This document shows, in pieces, positions 25,675 to 35,179 of a DNA stretch of 64,000 nt (position 1 is its first letter; each line of letters starts with the position of its first letter). The notes below the pieces were generated by a model, which saw only the letters and a list, made by a program, of their open reading frames with translations, made no database searches and was not told where the DNA came from. Origin of the DNA: Gammaproteobacteria bacterium UBA7310 (GTDB lineage: Bacteria; Pseudomonadota; Gammaproteobacteria; Pseudomonadales; Ketobacteraceae); contig DKQK01000002.1 of assembly GCA_002471665.1 (NCBI GenBank), positions 34,952-98,951 on the forward strand, in the 5' to 3' direction. Both the position numbers and the translations under genes were made by a program.

Positions 25675-27486
25675 CTAAGCCAGGCAAACACAATTTCGCC
25701 CCTGGTGTTTTGCCTGATACAACGCCTGATCCGCCTGCTGTATCACCTCCTCGCTGCGCGCGGGAACAGCATCGGGATCCACCACCATCACCCCCACGCT
25801 GATGGTCACCATGATGCGCTGGTGCTCGCAAAGGATCGGTGTCTGCGCAATGTAACTGCGTATATTCTCTGCCTTGACCATGGCCTCAGCCTCCCGTGTA
25901 TCGGGCAGGATCAAGACAAATTCCTCACCGCCATAACGGCAGACTATATCCACACCATTGCGTAACCTGTCCTGCATCAATCGCCCCACGCTGCGAATGC
26001 ATTCATCACCGGCCAGATGGCCATGGGAATCGTTGACCTGCTTGAAATGATCAATGTCCACCATGACAATGGCGAAAGAGCATCCCTTGTCCTTGCAGGC
26101 TTTCAACTCTTGTTGAAGGCGATCCACCAGGTAGCGACGATTTTTAAGCTTGGTCAGCGCATCCAGTTCACTTACGTGCTCCAGATTCTGTTGCGTGCGT
26201 TTCAGTTCCAGTGTTCGCTCACGTACCCGGCGTTCCAACAGGCGAGCGTACTGGTCCTGAGCATCGGCTGCTTCCTGCAGGGCACGTTGAGCCTGCTGCT
26301 GTTTACTGATGGCCATTTCTTTCGCGTTCTTCTCCCGGCGCACAGCCTTGATGGCCATTTCCTGCGCCCGAATTTTCAGATTACGCTCATCGTGGAACTT
26401 GTCCCCCAAGGCAATGCACAGCAACACCATATCAAATACAGCGCCCCACAAAATCAGATTTTCGGACGTGGGGGTCACCTCAATCAGACCGAATTTGTTG
26501 AGCCCCATGACCAGGGCGCCAATGACATACATGGTCCACCCCATTACGAACAGGCGGGAGGGACGGTGACGCAGGGATACCCGCGCCACCATAGCACTGA
26601 TGACCATCAACACGGCAAAGAAACTCAAGAAGGATGAACTGAATATCGCCCAGCTATAGGGCATAAACGGTGTGACCAACAGCCCCATAAAACCAAGATT
26701 CCGCACTAACCAGAACACCCTCGTGCCTTTGAAATTGTGTTGGTTGATGCTGAGAAAAACACCACAGAACCAGGTTGAAAAACCAATGACTGAAAAAGTG
26801 GACAAGGCCACGCTCATATTCTGGAAAGCGGGCCAGTGAGGCCATAGATAGCGACTACCCAGCCCCTGCCAGCTGAACACAAAAAACAACAAAGCGCAGG
26901 CATGCCCCACGTACAGAAGGAATGATTTATCCCGCACCGATACATACAGCACCAGGTTATACAGCATCATGGAAAACAGAATGCCCACAAACAAACCGAA
27001 CAATGAATCCTGCTCTTCTTTCAGCGTCAGCAGTTCCGTTTCCGTCACCAGTTCCGCGGGCAACTGTAATGCGGTATTGGACTGAATCCGTAAATACAAC
27101 ACGTAGTCTGATCCGGATTCCAGCCGCAGGGGATACGCCGGCATGCGCATGGCGGCAGGCTGCACTTTAACGGGCGGCATCTGATTGCGCTGCACCCATA
27201 CATCAACTTCCGTCAGGATGGCATTATGTAACCACAGGTACCAGCTGCCGTCCTGTACCGTCACAGACGGGATGGCGTAGCGAAACCAGTAGGCATGCTG
27301 CGTGAAACCCAGATTCGGTGCCTGCCACAGAGAACGCTGCCATTCAAGTTCAGAGGTTGCCACCTCCGTCACCGACAACCCCCTATCCTGCAGGTAGTAC
27401 CAGGTATCGGTCGTGCCTGCCCCATAGGCACTTTGCATCAGCAGCGTCAGCATCAGACACACGGCACCCAGCAGGCATCTAACCAT
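25675..27486 (-). CDS. 7TMR-DISM diguanylate cyclase (second of a tandem pair)
   Basis: A 603-aa protein with start ATG 27486, whose first bases overlap the stop of the upstream paralogue by eight bases. It has a signal peptide and a periplasmic 7TMR-DISMED2 sensor domain (about 25-165, with LGFTQHAYWFRYAI). Seven transmembrane helices (about 175-370), a coiled coil and a GGDEF domain ending CRYGGEEFVLILP follow. The active-site GGEEF and DIDHFKQVND are intact, so it should make c-di-GMP. The RxxD inhibitory site expected shortly before GGEEF is absent (NGVD instead), so product inhibition may be lost. The inducing ligand is unknown. Confidence 0.92.
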   Translation of the reverse strand: MVRCLLGAVCLMLTLLMQSAYGAGTTDTWYYLQDRGLSVTEVATSELEWQRSLWQAPNLGFTQHAYWFRYAIPSVTVQDGSWYLWLHNAILTEVDVWVQRNQMPPVKVQPAAMRMPAYPLRLESGSDYVLYLRIQSNTALQLPAELVTETELLTLKEEQDSLFGLFVGILFSMMLYNLVLYVSVRDKSFLLYVGHACALLFFVFSWQGLGSRYLWPHWPAFQNMSVALSTFSVIGFSTWFCGVFLSINQHNFKGTRVFWLVRNLGFMGLLVTPFMPYSWAIFSSSFLSFFAVLMVISAMVARVSLRHRPSRLFVMGWTMYVIGALVMGLNKFGLIEVTPTSENLILWGAVFDMVLLCIALGDKFHDERNLKIRAQEMAIKAVRREKNAKEMAISKQQQAQRALQEAADAQDQYARLLERRVRERTLELKRTQQNLEHVSELDALTKLKNRRYLVDRLQQELKACKDKGCSFAIVMVDIDHFKQVNDSHGHLAGDECIRSVGRLMQDRLRNGVDIVCRYGGEEFVLILPDTREAEAMVKAENIRSYIAQTPILCEHQRIMVTISVGVMVVDPDAVPARSEEVIQQADQALYQAKHQGRNCVCLA

Positions 27487-29413
27487 GATGTTGCCCCTCC
27501 TCCTGCTGGTAGGCCAGCACCCGGTTACGCCCACTGCCCTTGGCGGCGTACAGCGCCTCATCCGCCATCGCTACCAATTGTTCCGGCCGTTGCAAACCAT
27601 CAGGGTACAGGCAGGCGACACCGATACTGATGGTAATGCGCCGTGGTCCATTGGCGTCCACAAAACTGGTGGCCTCCATGGCCGCCCGGATGGTCTGGGC
27701 CAGGGCCACGGCTGACTGCTGATCGCTCGCCGCAAGCAGTACCGCAAATTCCTCGCCGCCAAACCGCCACAGCTGCGCTCCGCTGCCCTGTACCAACCGT
27801 TTCAACACACTGGCCACTCGGGTCAGACAACGGTCTCCCCCCAGGTGTCCGTATTCATCATTAATCTGTTTGAAATGATCGATGTCTATCATCAGCAGAC
27901 TACAGGGTGATTTGCTTTCACGGGCCTGCCGAAACAGGGCATGAATGGATTCATTAAAGTGATGCCGGTTCAGGGCACCGGTCAATGAATCCAGTTGCAC
28001 CACCCGACTCAGTTCTTCGTTGGCGCGCTGCAACTCCACCGTGCGCTGGTCAATTTCCTGTTCCAGTCGAACATTGGCATCCTGTCGTATCTGCAGGGTT
28101 TTCTCTTTGGCTTTGCTGGCGGTCTCCTCGCTGATCAGTATTTTTTGCTTTTCCTCCCGCTCAGCGTTTAAGGCATGCAGGAGCGATGCCTTGGCCCGCA
28201 TGGCCAACTCCTTTTCGTTGTTGATGCGATCACCCAAGGCCATGGAAAACAGGATAACTTCGATAATGGTTCCCACTGACATGGTCTGTTCTGTCCATAC
28301 ATTGACGGAGACCCACCCCAGTTTATTCAGCAAAAACAACATGGAGCCGATCAACAGCACGATCCAACCCGCAGCAAAAATCTGAATAGGCCGATCATCA
28401 GTACGGTAGTAGGAAAAGATAGCGATAAAGCCGAGCAGGATGGGCAATATACCCAAAAACACCATCAGGTATAATCGCCAGTCATTGGGAATCCAGCCCA
28501 CCAGCAGGGCGCAGGCCAACGCACCCCAACGGCAAACCTCCACCAACGGCATCAGCCTGAAACCGCGCTCACGCAGACGCATGAAACCGCTGGCAAAGGT
28601 GGTGGCAAAAAAGATCGTGACGTACGCTGATACAAACACCGCCACCGAGGAGACCGCATACTGATCCGGCCATAGAAATCGCTGCCCGAAGCCTTTAACC
28701 GACACCTGCAGCATCATGAATCCAAACACAGACCCCACATAGGCCAGATAAATAGGATCACGCAATGTGGTGTACAGAAACAGGTTGTACAACAACATAA
28801 TGAACAGCGCACCCAACAACACACCGGTGATGATCGTGTCACGTTCATCGCGGGCGGCGAATGCCTGCAGGGGCCACACCGCCACCGGCAACTGCACTGA
28901 ATGATCACTCTCAACGCGGATGTAGTAGGTCAGAATGCCCTGTTGACTCATCCTGATGGGCACCACCCAATAACGATGCCGGATTGCCTGATCCGTCTGC
29001 TTGCGTTGTGCGCCCCCTGAATACTGAGAGAGCCTGTCTCCGTCCGTGTCGACCCCATATACATCCACCAGGTCGATCAGCGGATTGGAGATAACCAGCA
29101 CCCAGTTCCGCTCCCGCCGGGCCGCCTGCAGCTCAAGGCGAAACCAGAACACATCGCTGGCATGGCCATAGTTGGGTATCGCATCATTAACCGGTTGCCA
29201 GTGGTTTTGCTCCATGACCTGCTGCAAATCCGCCGTGCCGGACGTATCACGCCACACGGTCATGTATTCACCCAGGTACTGGCCTTGTACAGCACTGTCC
29301 AACGCCACCACCTGGCCGATGCTCACCATGGCGCCCGTCATCGCCCAGATCAACAACGCAAGCCGGGCGCAGCGGGATACCAGGGTAGCCATAATAGAAG
29401 TCAGGTTATTCAT
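27479..29413 (-). CDS. 7TMR-DISM diguanylate cyclase (first of a tandem pair)
   Basis: A 644-aa paralogue of the next gene with the same plan: signal peptide, DISMED2 periplasmic domain (to about 185), seven transmembrane helices (about 195-395), a coiled coil and a GGDEF domain. The catalytic WRFGGEEFAVLLA and DIDHFKQINDEYGHLGGD are intact. As in the paralogue, no RxxD inhibitory site precedes GGEEF (GSGA instead). Overlap with the second gene by eight bases implies translational coupling, so two membrane cyclases with related but diverged sensor domains are made together. They may heterodimerise or sense different ligands; this is inference. Confidence 0.92.
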   Translation of the reverse strand: MNNLTSIMATLVSRCARLALLIWAMTGAMVSIGQVVALDSAVQGQYLGEYMTVWRDTSGTADLQQVMEQNHWQPVNDAIPNYGHASDVFWFRLELQAARRERNWVLVISNPLIDLVDVYGVDTDGDRLSQYSGGAQRKQTDQAIRHRYWVVPIRMSQQGILTYYIRVESDHSVQLPVAVWPLQAFAARDERDTIITGVLLGALFIMLLYNLFLYTTLRDPIYLAYVGSVFGFMMLQVSVKGFGQRFLWPDQYAVSSVAVFVSAYVTIFFATTFASGFMRLRERGFRLMPLVEVCRWGALACALLVGWIPNDWRLYLMVFLGILPILLGFIAIFSYYRTDDRPIQIFAAGWIVLLIGSMLFLLNKLGWVSVNVWTEQTMSVGTIIEVILFSMALGDRINNEKELAMRAKASLLHALNAEREEKQKILISEETASKAKEKTLQIRQDANVRLEQEIDQRTVELQRANEELSRVVQLDSLTGALNRHHFNESIHALFRQARESKSPCSLLMIDIDHFKQINDEYGHLGGDRCLTRVASVLKRLVQGSGAQLWRFGGEEFAVLLAASDQQSAVALAQTIRAAMEATSFVDANGPRRITISIGVACLYPDGLQRPEQLVAMADEALYAAKGSGRNRVLAYQQEEGQHHG

Positions 29414-29756
29414 TCAGGTCATTTCTTAAGCTATTCTTACCAATATAGAAGCCAATAGCATTTTCTCCATTACAAGCTGTAGCGTTTCGTAACCGGCTTA
29501 TAACCCTTGAGACTAACGCTGCACCGGTCTATGCCTGACCCGGGCTGTACGCCATTGGAATTCAATTGCGGGGTGGGTGACGGAGACAATTTGCGACCCG
29601 ACAGTCAGACTTGATGTCTTGATTTTAAAGGCCTAATCCACCATTCAGAGGATGGGTTACCATTTTTACACCCTCTGTGGAGGTTATCGTCATTGCTATT
29701 TGGCCTGCAGCGGGTATGTTTGCCGGCCAGTGGATTATTGAAGAGACATTGAACAC
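29414..29756. other. divergent intergenic region
   Basis: 343 bases between the diguanylate cyclase operon and the PhaC-like gene, containing no recognisable gene. It must hold both promoters. I saw no dyad strong enough to name. Confidence 0.4.
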
Positions 29757-30881
29757 ATGACCGCTTCATCGGATTCAGCATCGTTTTTGAAACAGACTTA
29801 TTTTTTTCTACGCAACGCCATCGAACGGCGCACGCATACCGAGCATTTTATTGTGGCGGACAAAACCAACCACGAAGTGCTGTTCTCGGATGGCCTGATG
29901 GAAGTTCGCTACTATCCACACCAGGATGATGCCCCATTCGAACTGGACGGAGATGCCGTCAATCCACAAACCCGGCAACACCGTACACCCATTCTGTTGG
30001 TTCCACCCCTGGGGGTATTCCACTGGATCTACGATTTGATGGCAGAACGCAGCTGGGTGCGGTTCCTGAATGCCCAGGGGTTTCAGGTGTACCTGGTGAA
30101 CTGGGGCGCACCCTCCCGCCAGGATTCCGACCTTTCCATCGACACCTATGTGAATCACTGGATGCGTACCGCCGTGGCACAGGTTCAACAACACAGCGGT
30201 CAACAGCAGGTTTCCCTGGTGGGATACTGTATGGGTGGGCTGCTGACACTGCTCTATGCCGGTGCCCACGGCAATGGCGACATTCGCAATATCGTCACCA
30301 TTGCCAGCCCCATCGATTTCCACGCCAGCCATGCCTACGGCAAAGTACTGAGCTGGGTGAAACGTTACAGCAGGCGCCTGCCTATCCCCAGGGCGTTCAG
30401 CGATTCCAGTCGTTTTCATGTGCCCGGCGATATGCTGTCGGTGCTGTTCAAGATGACCAATCCCCTGGCCGGGGTGGTGAGCTACTTTGACCTGGTGCGC
30501 AACCTGTCCGATCGGGACTATGTGAAAGCCCACCTCACCACGCGGGAGTGGTTCAACAACATGCCGGACTACCCGGGTGCAACCGTACAGCAACTGGTAT
30601 TTGATTTCGGTATCAAGAACGCGTTGGCAGAGGGTTCAGTAAGAATCGGTGATCAGGTTTCAGATCTGACGGCGATCAAAAGCAGCCTGCTGGCGTTTGC
30701 CGGCGCCAGTGACAAAATCGTCAGCATCGACGCCGCCAAAAAAATCATGGAGCTGGGCAGCATGGACGATAAAACGTTTAAGGTGGTGCCCGGGGGGCAT
30801 GCCGGTGTCTTCGCCGGCGGCAAGGCCCAGCAACACACCTGGGCCATTACCGCGCAGTGGCTGGCGCAACGTTCCGATTGA
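29757..30881 (+). CDS. PhaC-like polyhydroxyalkanoate synthase / alpha-beta hydrolase
   Basis: A 374-aa alpha/beta-hydrolase fold protein resembling class III PHA synthase catalytic subunits in length and motif. The lipase-box equivalent is GYCMGG, with cysteine C158 in place of serine as in PhaC. The triad is completed by D319 (GASDKIV) and H348 (PGGHAGVF); the 29-residue D-to-H spacing matches class III PhaC. VNWGAPS and PPLGVFHWIYDL are also typical. PhaC polymerises hydroxyacyl-CoA into storage polyester. No phaE, phasin or phaAB gene is adjacent, so it might instead be a PhaC-related acyltransferase or hydrolase of other hydroxyacyl thioesters. Confidence 0.83.
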   Translation: MTASSDSASFLKQTYFFLRNAIERRTHTEHFIVADKTNHEVLFSDGLMEVRYYPHQDDAPFELDGDAVNPQTRQHRTPILLVPPLGVFHWIYDLMAERSWVRFLNAQGFQVYLVNWGAPSRQDSDLSIDTYVNHWMRTAVAQVQQHSGQQQVSLVGYCMGGLLTLLYAGAHGNGDIRNIVTIASPIDFHASHAYGKVLSWVKRYSRRLPIPRAFSDSSRFHVPGDMLSVLFKMTNPLAGVVSYFDLVRNLSDRDYVKAHLTTREWFNNMPDYPGATVQQLVFDFGIKNALAEGSVRIGDQVSDLTAIKSSLLAFAGASDKIVSIDAAKKIMELGSMDDKTFKVVPGGHAGVFAGGKAQQHTWAITAQWLAQRSD

Positions 30882-30890
30882 TCGCGCAGC

Positions 30891-31325
30891 CTAGATAGTG
30901 AATTCGGTCAGCCAGCAATCGTGCAGGTTGCACATGCTAAGCGCGTAGGCGATGCCGCTGTAATCTTGTATCTCATATTGGGATACCGCAGCCTTGACCT
31001 GCATGGGGTCAAACAGGGTCTCGCCTATCACCTTCATGTCTTTATCGAACAGGGTATGCTTCACGATATAGTGTTCATAGCCGTTCATTTCATGGGGCGT
31101 GGTCACCATCACCATACCCTTGCGGGATTCCACCACCGGCGCATGCCCCCCAGCTTTGGCACTCCAGCGACCGGGGTTGTCCTTGGTGTAATACACACTG
31201 CCGGCCAGCTTGGTGGCCAGGGCGCTGTCCGCCGGAGTGTCCGCCGACAATGCTGTACGGGAGGCAACCACTGAACCGGCAACCCCCGCCAGGCCCAGTG
31301 CGAAAAAGGTACGGCGTTCCATCAT
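30891..31325 (-). CDS. exported superoxide reductase (neelaredoxin/desulfoferrodoxin-like)
   Basis: A 144-aa protein starting at ATG 31325, just after AGGAGAG. It has a twin-arginine-like leader (ERRTFFALGLAG) ending near residue 27. The mature part contains a complete class II superoxide reductase site: H61 (GGHAP), H78 (TPHEM), H85 (YEHYI), C132 and H135 (MCNLH), i.e. four histidines and one cysteine for square-pyramidal iron. Such enzymes reduce superoxide to peroxide without making O2. The classic EKHVP lysine and glutamate are replaced (GGHAPV). Export by Tat is inferred from the RR and would place it in the periplasm, less usual for this family. It faces the PhaC-like gene tail to tail. 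Confidence 0.83.
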   Translation of the reverse strand: MMERRTFFALGLAGVAGSVVASRTALSADTPADSALATKLAGSVYYTKDNPGRWSAKAGGHAPVVESRKGMVMVTTPHEMNGYEHYIVKHTLFDKDMKVIGETLFDPMQVKAAVSQYEIQDYSGIAYALSMCNLHDCWLTEFTI

Positions 31326-31479
31326 TCTCTCCTGATCAGTCTGAATCGTGCAGCCAGAGTATGCCAACGGCCGCCACCAGACAAGCGACTAATTCACGGT
31401 AAATATTAAGCTGAATCAATATTATGGGGCGCGGATGCTGTATTATTAGAAATCTCTAATTTAATATGGAGCGGAGCCA

Positions 31480-32055
31480 ATGCGCATTGCCATCGTTTTT
31501 TTCACAGCCTGCACCTTACTGGTGTCAGCGCGGGCGGAATCGCCTGCACCCCCCGACCTGACACAACTGGAACAGGAAGCACAAGCCATCACCCAGGCCT
31601 TTGGCCGGGAACTGAAGACCCTGCTGCAGGCCACTATGATCACCGGCGGCCCGGTGGAAGCCATCCAGGTCTGCAAATCCAGCGCCCCCCGTATTGCCCA
31701 GCGCTTGTCTGCGCAACAAGGCTGGGAAGTGGCCCGCACCAGCCACAAGGTACGCAACCCCGACAACAGTCCCGATGCCTGGGAACAACAGGTACTGACG
31801 TTGTGGCAGGATAAAATTGCCCGCGGAGCACCGGTACAGAACATGAAAGCATCGGAAGTTGTGGTGGAAAACGGTGTGGCAACCTACCGCTACATGCAGG
31901 CCATTGCCACCGGCCAGCAGTGCCTGAACTGCCACGGCACCCATATTTCAGGGCAGATCAGCCACGCCCTGAAAACCCAGTACCCACAGGACCAGGCTAT
32001 TGGTTTCAGGGTGGGGGAATTACGCGGCGCCTTCAGCCTGAAAAAAACCTTCTAG
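31480..32055 (+). CDS. DUF3365 (Tll0287-like) periplasmic haem protein
   Basis: A 191-aa protein with a signal peptide (1-19) and a single c-type haem motif CLNCH at 148-152. The DUF3365 core is visible (AIQVCKSSAPRIAQRLS, VARTSHKVRNPDNSPDAWE, then YRYMQAI before the haem). The domain is PAS-like and is thought to sense or carry redox state, either alone or fused to signalling domains. Here it stands alone. It is divergent from the superoxide reductase, suggesting a joint oxidative-stress role. Its stop overlaps that of the opposing TetR gene by four bases. Confidence 0.88.
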   Translation: MRIAIVFFTACTLLVSARAESPAPPDLTQLEQEAQAITQAFGRELKTLLQATMITGGPVEAIQVCKSSAPRIAQRLSAQQGWEVARTSHKVRNPDNSPDAWEQQVLTLWQDKIARGAPVQNMKASEVVVENGVATYRYMQAIATGQQCLNCHGTHISGQISHALKTQYPQDQAIGFRVGELRGAFSLKKTF

Positions 32056-32750
32056 CGGTTTTCCACCTCATCCAGAACCGTGGGGAACAATGTGAGGGGA
32101 TCGGTGCTGGCCCCGGCCAGGTATTTTTTCTTCAGCTCCGGCAGCAGGGGTTTGATGTCATCGCACAGAAAGGGTTCCTCCAACGCGATGATCTGGTAGA
32201 TGGCCCGTTTGAGCAGCGCCTTACGCAGCGTTCCGGCTTCGTTGTGCTGAATGGAAATGGATTGCAGGAACGAGGACCAGGACACCACCAGTATCCAGAT
32301 ATTCAGGATCAGGGCGTCGATCTGCTCGCGGCTGGCCAGTAACACCCCGGAGTCCGCCATGGACAGCAATATGTTGCGGCCATCGGCGACAGTGCGGGAC
32401 GAAAATGCCCGATAGGCATCACGCAGGGTGGCGTCGTCCTGCAGCAAATGCTGCAGATCCCGGTGTAGAAAGCGGTAATCCCACATGCTGTTCAGAATGG
32501 ATTCCAGATAGTGGACTTTATCTTCATAAGTGATGTCGCCGTCCTGGGGCAGCGTCATGAAACTCTGCACCTCCGCCTGATACTGGAGGAACAGCTGGTA
32601 CACAATCTCATTCTTGTTACGAAAGTGGTAGTACAGGTTGCCGGGGCTGATATTGAGATAGGCCGCAATGTGATTGGTGGACACATTGCGTTCGCCCTGT
32701 TCGTTGAACAGTTTGAGGCTGGTTAGAAGGATGCGGTCTTTGGTTTTCAT
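32052..32750 (-). CDS. TetR family transcriptional regulator
   Basis: A 232-aa regulator; ATG 32750 is used because the TetR N-terminus MKTKDRILLTSLKLFNEQGE follows directly. The helix-turn-helix is VSTNHIAAYLNISPGNLYYHF with the usual tyrosine pair. The C-terminal ligand-binding part is hydrophobic and tryptophan-rich (WILVVSWSSFLQS), fitting a lipophilic effector. It lies 100 bases downstream of, and on the same strand as, the lipase-like lipoprotein gene, which it may control, but this is positional inference. Confidence 0.9.
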   Translation of the reverse strand: MKTKDRILLTSLKLFNEQGERNVSTNHIAAYLNISPGNLYYHFRNKNEIVYQLFLQYQAEVQSFMTLPQDGDITYEDKVHYLESILNSMWDYRFLHRDLQHLLQDDATLRDAYRAFSSRTVADGRNILLSMADSGVLLASREQIDALILNIWILVVSWSSFLQSISIQHNEAGTLRKALLKRAIYQIIALEEPFLCDDIKPLLPELKKKYLAGASTDPLTLFPTVLDEVENR

Positions 32751-32850
32751 GCCCCTATAATATAGGAAAACGACGATAAAAAAATGGCGTTGGATCGCGC
32801 CTTGGACGTCGACCCAACGCAAACATAAAAAACAACTTCAAATCACAGAG

Positions 32851-34950
32851 TTAGCGGCAATTCCCTCCCAGGCTCTCGCCCCGAATGATGGTGGGTGTCA
32901 GGCCGGCTGCCAGATCCTGCAGGAAGCAGCCGTATTGATGCTGGGGCTGGGGATACTGAAACGTCACATGGTGTCCGGTCATGATGCCGTCTTCCATATA
33001 ACGCACCACCCCAACCGTGCGCCCGTCCCGGTTGGCGGACACCGGCGCAAAACGCTGCTCGTAACCGGCCACCTGAAGGTCGGGCAACAACTGACTCTGT
33101 GCCGGCAGCGGCAATTCCTCATTGACGAAATCCGCACCCAGACTGATCAGATACGGCCGCTGCATGGGCAGGGTCACCTGCTCATCGTAATGGCCTTCCA
33201 CCACCATAATGTGCGGGGCGGGCGGAGCATCTTGCGGCGCCTGGAACCATTTTGCGGACTGCAGGGAAATGTTGGCCGGGGCTAAAGCCAGTTCCGCCAT
33301 CGCCCAGACCGGATGGAACAGATCCCCCACCACGGCCCCGGGCTCAACGTTCAGGTAGACATCTTCAATCACACCCCCCACATCGGTGTCATCGATGGAA
33401 TAGAACAGGGCCAACCCCAAGCCAAAATCACCGGCGCCGGTGGCGATCAATCCGGGATAACCTTGCGGATCGTTGGCTGCCACCGCCGTGGCCGTCATGG
33501 AACCCAGGGACTGCCCCATCACCGCCTGGCGGCTACTGTCGAAGTAAAACTCGCCGCTGGCGGAAGTCGCACCGGGACACAACGCCGCATCCAGGGACAG
33601 GTTCATCACCAGAGAGCGGTACAAAGTACGTTCCGCCACCATCTGGGCAAAGTTATCCCGCATCGCCTGTGGATTGAGGAAATTATAGGTGGCGTGATTC
33701 AGGGTAAAGCCGGGAATCAGGTCCAGCAGAATATCCAGCAGGCGCAGCTGCTCCTGGTGATCGGCCCCCAGGTGTCCTCCCATGCCGGCGGCCGACCAAC
33801 CCCGCTGCGCCGCCACCTGTGCCGGGCTCCCCAGATAGCTTTGGCTGCCATCGGCCTGGGTCAAGCCGCGCTCAAAGACCTGAGTCGCCAAGCCGCCGGT
33901 ACCATGGTGATAATGCAACATGGGAAAGCCCGTGCCGGGCATGGTCTGTTTGGGAATGGTAATGATGATCGGTGTGGTACGGGTACGTTGCACCAAAGGG
34001 TTGCCCTGGTCATCGTATTCAATGGTGCCGCCGGTAAAAAACGGTATCACCCCTTTCTGTAACACCGGCGCCTGCCAGCTGGATTCCAGTACGCAATAGT
34101 CGGCGGTTTCTTCCCGCAACTGCCAATCAACCAGCGGTGCCGAGGGTTGCCACTGGGCGGTTTTCTCCACCACGTTGCGGATATAACGGCTGGCCTCACC
34201 GGTGGTCCAGACCGTGGCGCCGATAATGTCATCGGCGGCCCAATCCTGCGCCGCAATAAACTGCGCCAACGGTGCGTAGACCTGCTTGGCCTTACTCGCC
34301 TGGCCGGGCAACAACAGTGGGTTCACAAACCAGGGGTTACGGCCTTCCAGCAACGCCGTTAATTCAGCGTTGGCCTCAATGGTGTCGGCATTGGCGGCAA
34401 ACTCGCGCTTAACCACCAGCGCATAGGTGGTTTTCTCGCGCAACGGCTTGCCCACAGGGCGCACTTGCAGCAGATTCTGTGGGCGATACTGATCAGCGGC
34501 TGTGGTCACCTCAATGGCCAATGGGTAGCGTGCCCCATAATCCGGCGACTGCGGATCGATATCGATTACCTGTACCGGTGCATCGCTGCTGTCAAAATCC
34601 ACTGGACCAAGCATTGCCATGGTGGGCGACACCTGCAGACCGGTTTCAAACTGCATATACAAAGGCATTGCCGGTGAGAAACCAAAGTCTGTGTTGTTAA
34701 TCAGATTCTTATAGGTTAATGAAAAGAGTTGCAGTGGCCGTGGAAAATCAGCCACATCGATATTGTTATCATCATTGCGCAGATCCGTGGGAAACCCCTG
34801 CGAGAAAAATCCATCACGCCAGGATATTTTCAATACCATTTCCTGATCGTTTTGCCAGCCCGCGTTACATCCGGCGGCAAAGGAAAACAATGGGGTAAAC
34901 AAACATAATCTTAGCAGCGTGTTCCAGCTACGCGGTCTTGAATTGAGCAC
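32851..34950 (-). CDS. surface lipase-like lipoprotein (VolA/Pla-1-like alpha/beta hydrolase)
   Basis: A 699-aa lipoprotein: signal peptide with lipobox FAAGC (acylated C28). An N-terminal beta-rich domain of about 280 residues includes GFSPAMPLYMQFETG and TTYALVVKREF. An alpha/beta-hydrolase domain with nucleophile elbow GQSLGSMTA follows, preceded by a Y-H-H-G-T-G oxyanion-like motif (MLHYHHGTGGL). It ends with a probable catalytic histidine in DGIMTGHHVTF. The layout resembles VolA and related outer-membrane lysophospholipases or lipases. The start is GTG 34950, supported by AAGGAGA seven bases upstream and an in-frame stop just before. It probably acts on host or environmental lipids at the cell surface; the substrate is inferred. 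Confidence 0.85.
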   Translation of the reverse strand: MLNSRPRSWNTLLRLCLFTPLFSFAAGCNAGWQNDQEMVLKISWRDGFFSQGFPTDLRNDDNNIDVADFPRPLQLFSLTYKNLINNTDFGFSPAMPLYMQFETGLQVSPTMAMLGPVDFDSSDAPVQVIDIDPQSPDYGARYPLAIEVTTAADQYRPQNLLQVRPVGKPLREKTTYALVVKREFAANADTIEANAELTALLEGRNPWFVNPLLLPGQASKAKQVYAPLAQFIAAQDWAADDIIGATVWTTGEASRYIRNVVEKTAQWQPSAPLVDWQLREETADYCVLESSWQAPVLQKGVIPFFTGGTIEYDDQGNPLVQRTRTTPIIITIPKQTMPGTGFPMLHYHHGTGGLATQVFERGLTQADGSQSYLGSPAQVAAQRGWSAAGMGGHLGADHQEQLRLLDILLDLIPGFTLNHATYNFLNPQAMRDNFAQMVAERTLYRSLVMNLSLDAALCPGATSASGEFYFDSSRQAVMGQSLGSMTATAVAANDPQGYPGLIATGAGDFGLGLALFYSIDDTDVGGVIEDVYLNVEPGAVVGDLFHPVWAMAELALAPANISLQSAKWFQAPQDAPPAPHIMVVEGHYDEQVTLPMQRPYLISLGADFVNEELPLPAQSQLLPDLQVAGYEQRFAPVSANRDGRTVGVVRYMEDGIMTGHHVTFQYPQPQHQYGCFLQDLAAGLTPTIIRGESLGGNCR

Positions 34951-35179
34951 GGTTCATCTCCTTTAAACTCGGCTTTGATTGTTGTTATTCAGCACAGAGT
35001 AGAAGAAGCGAACACCAGGATAAATCACCCAATAGGGTGATGAAATTCACCGCGCCCCACTCGTTCCATTCAGAATGCCAAACGGAAATATTTTCCCTGA
35101 GTGAGGTGACACCGGTAACTGACCTGACGCGCCAGTTTTTTTAATAGCTGTCTAAGAGGGGAGGGTTATCTCAATGGCG

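Noticed and set aside
25473..25802. Plus-strand frame of 109 codons running into the cyclase gene
   Set aside because: Histidine- and proline-rich composition and overlap with a clear GGDEF gene show it is spurious.
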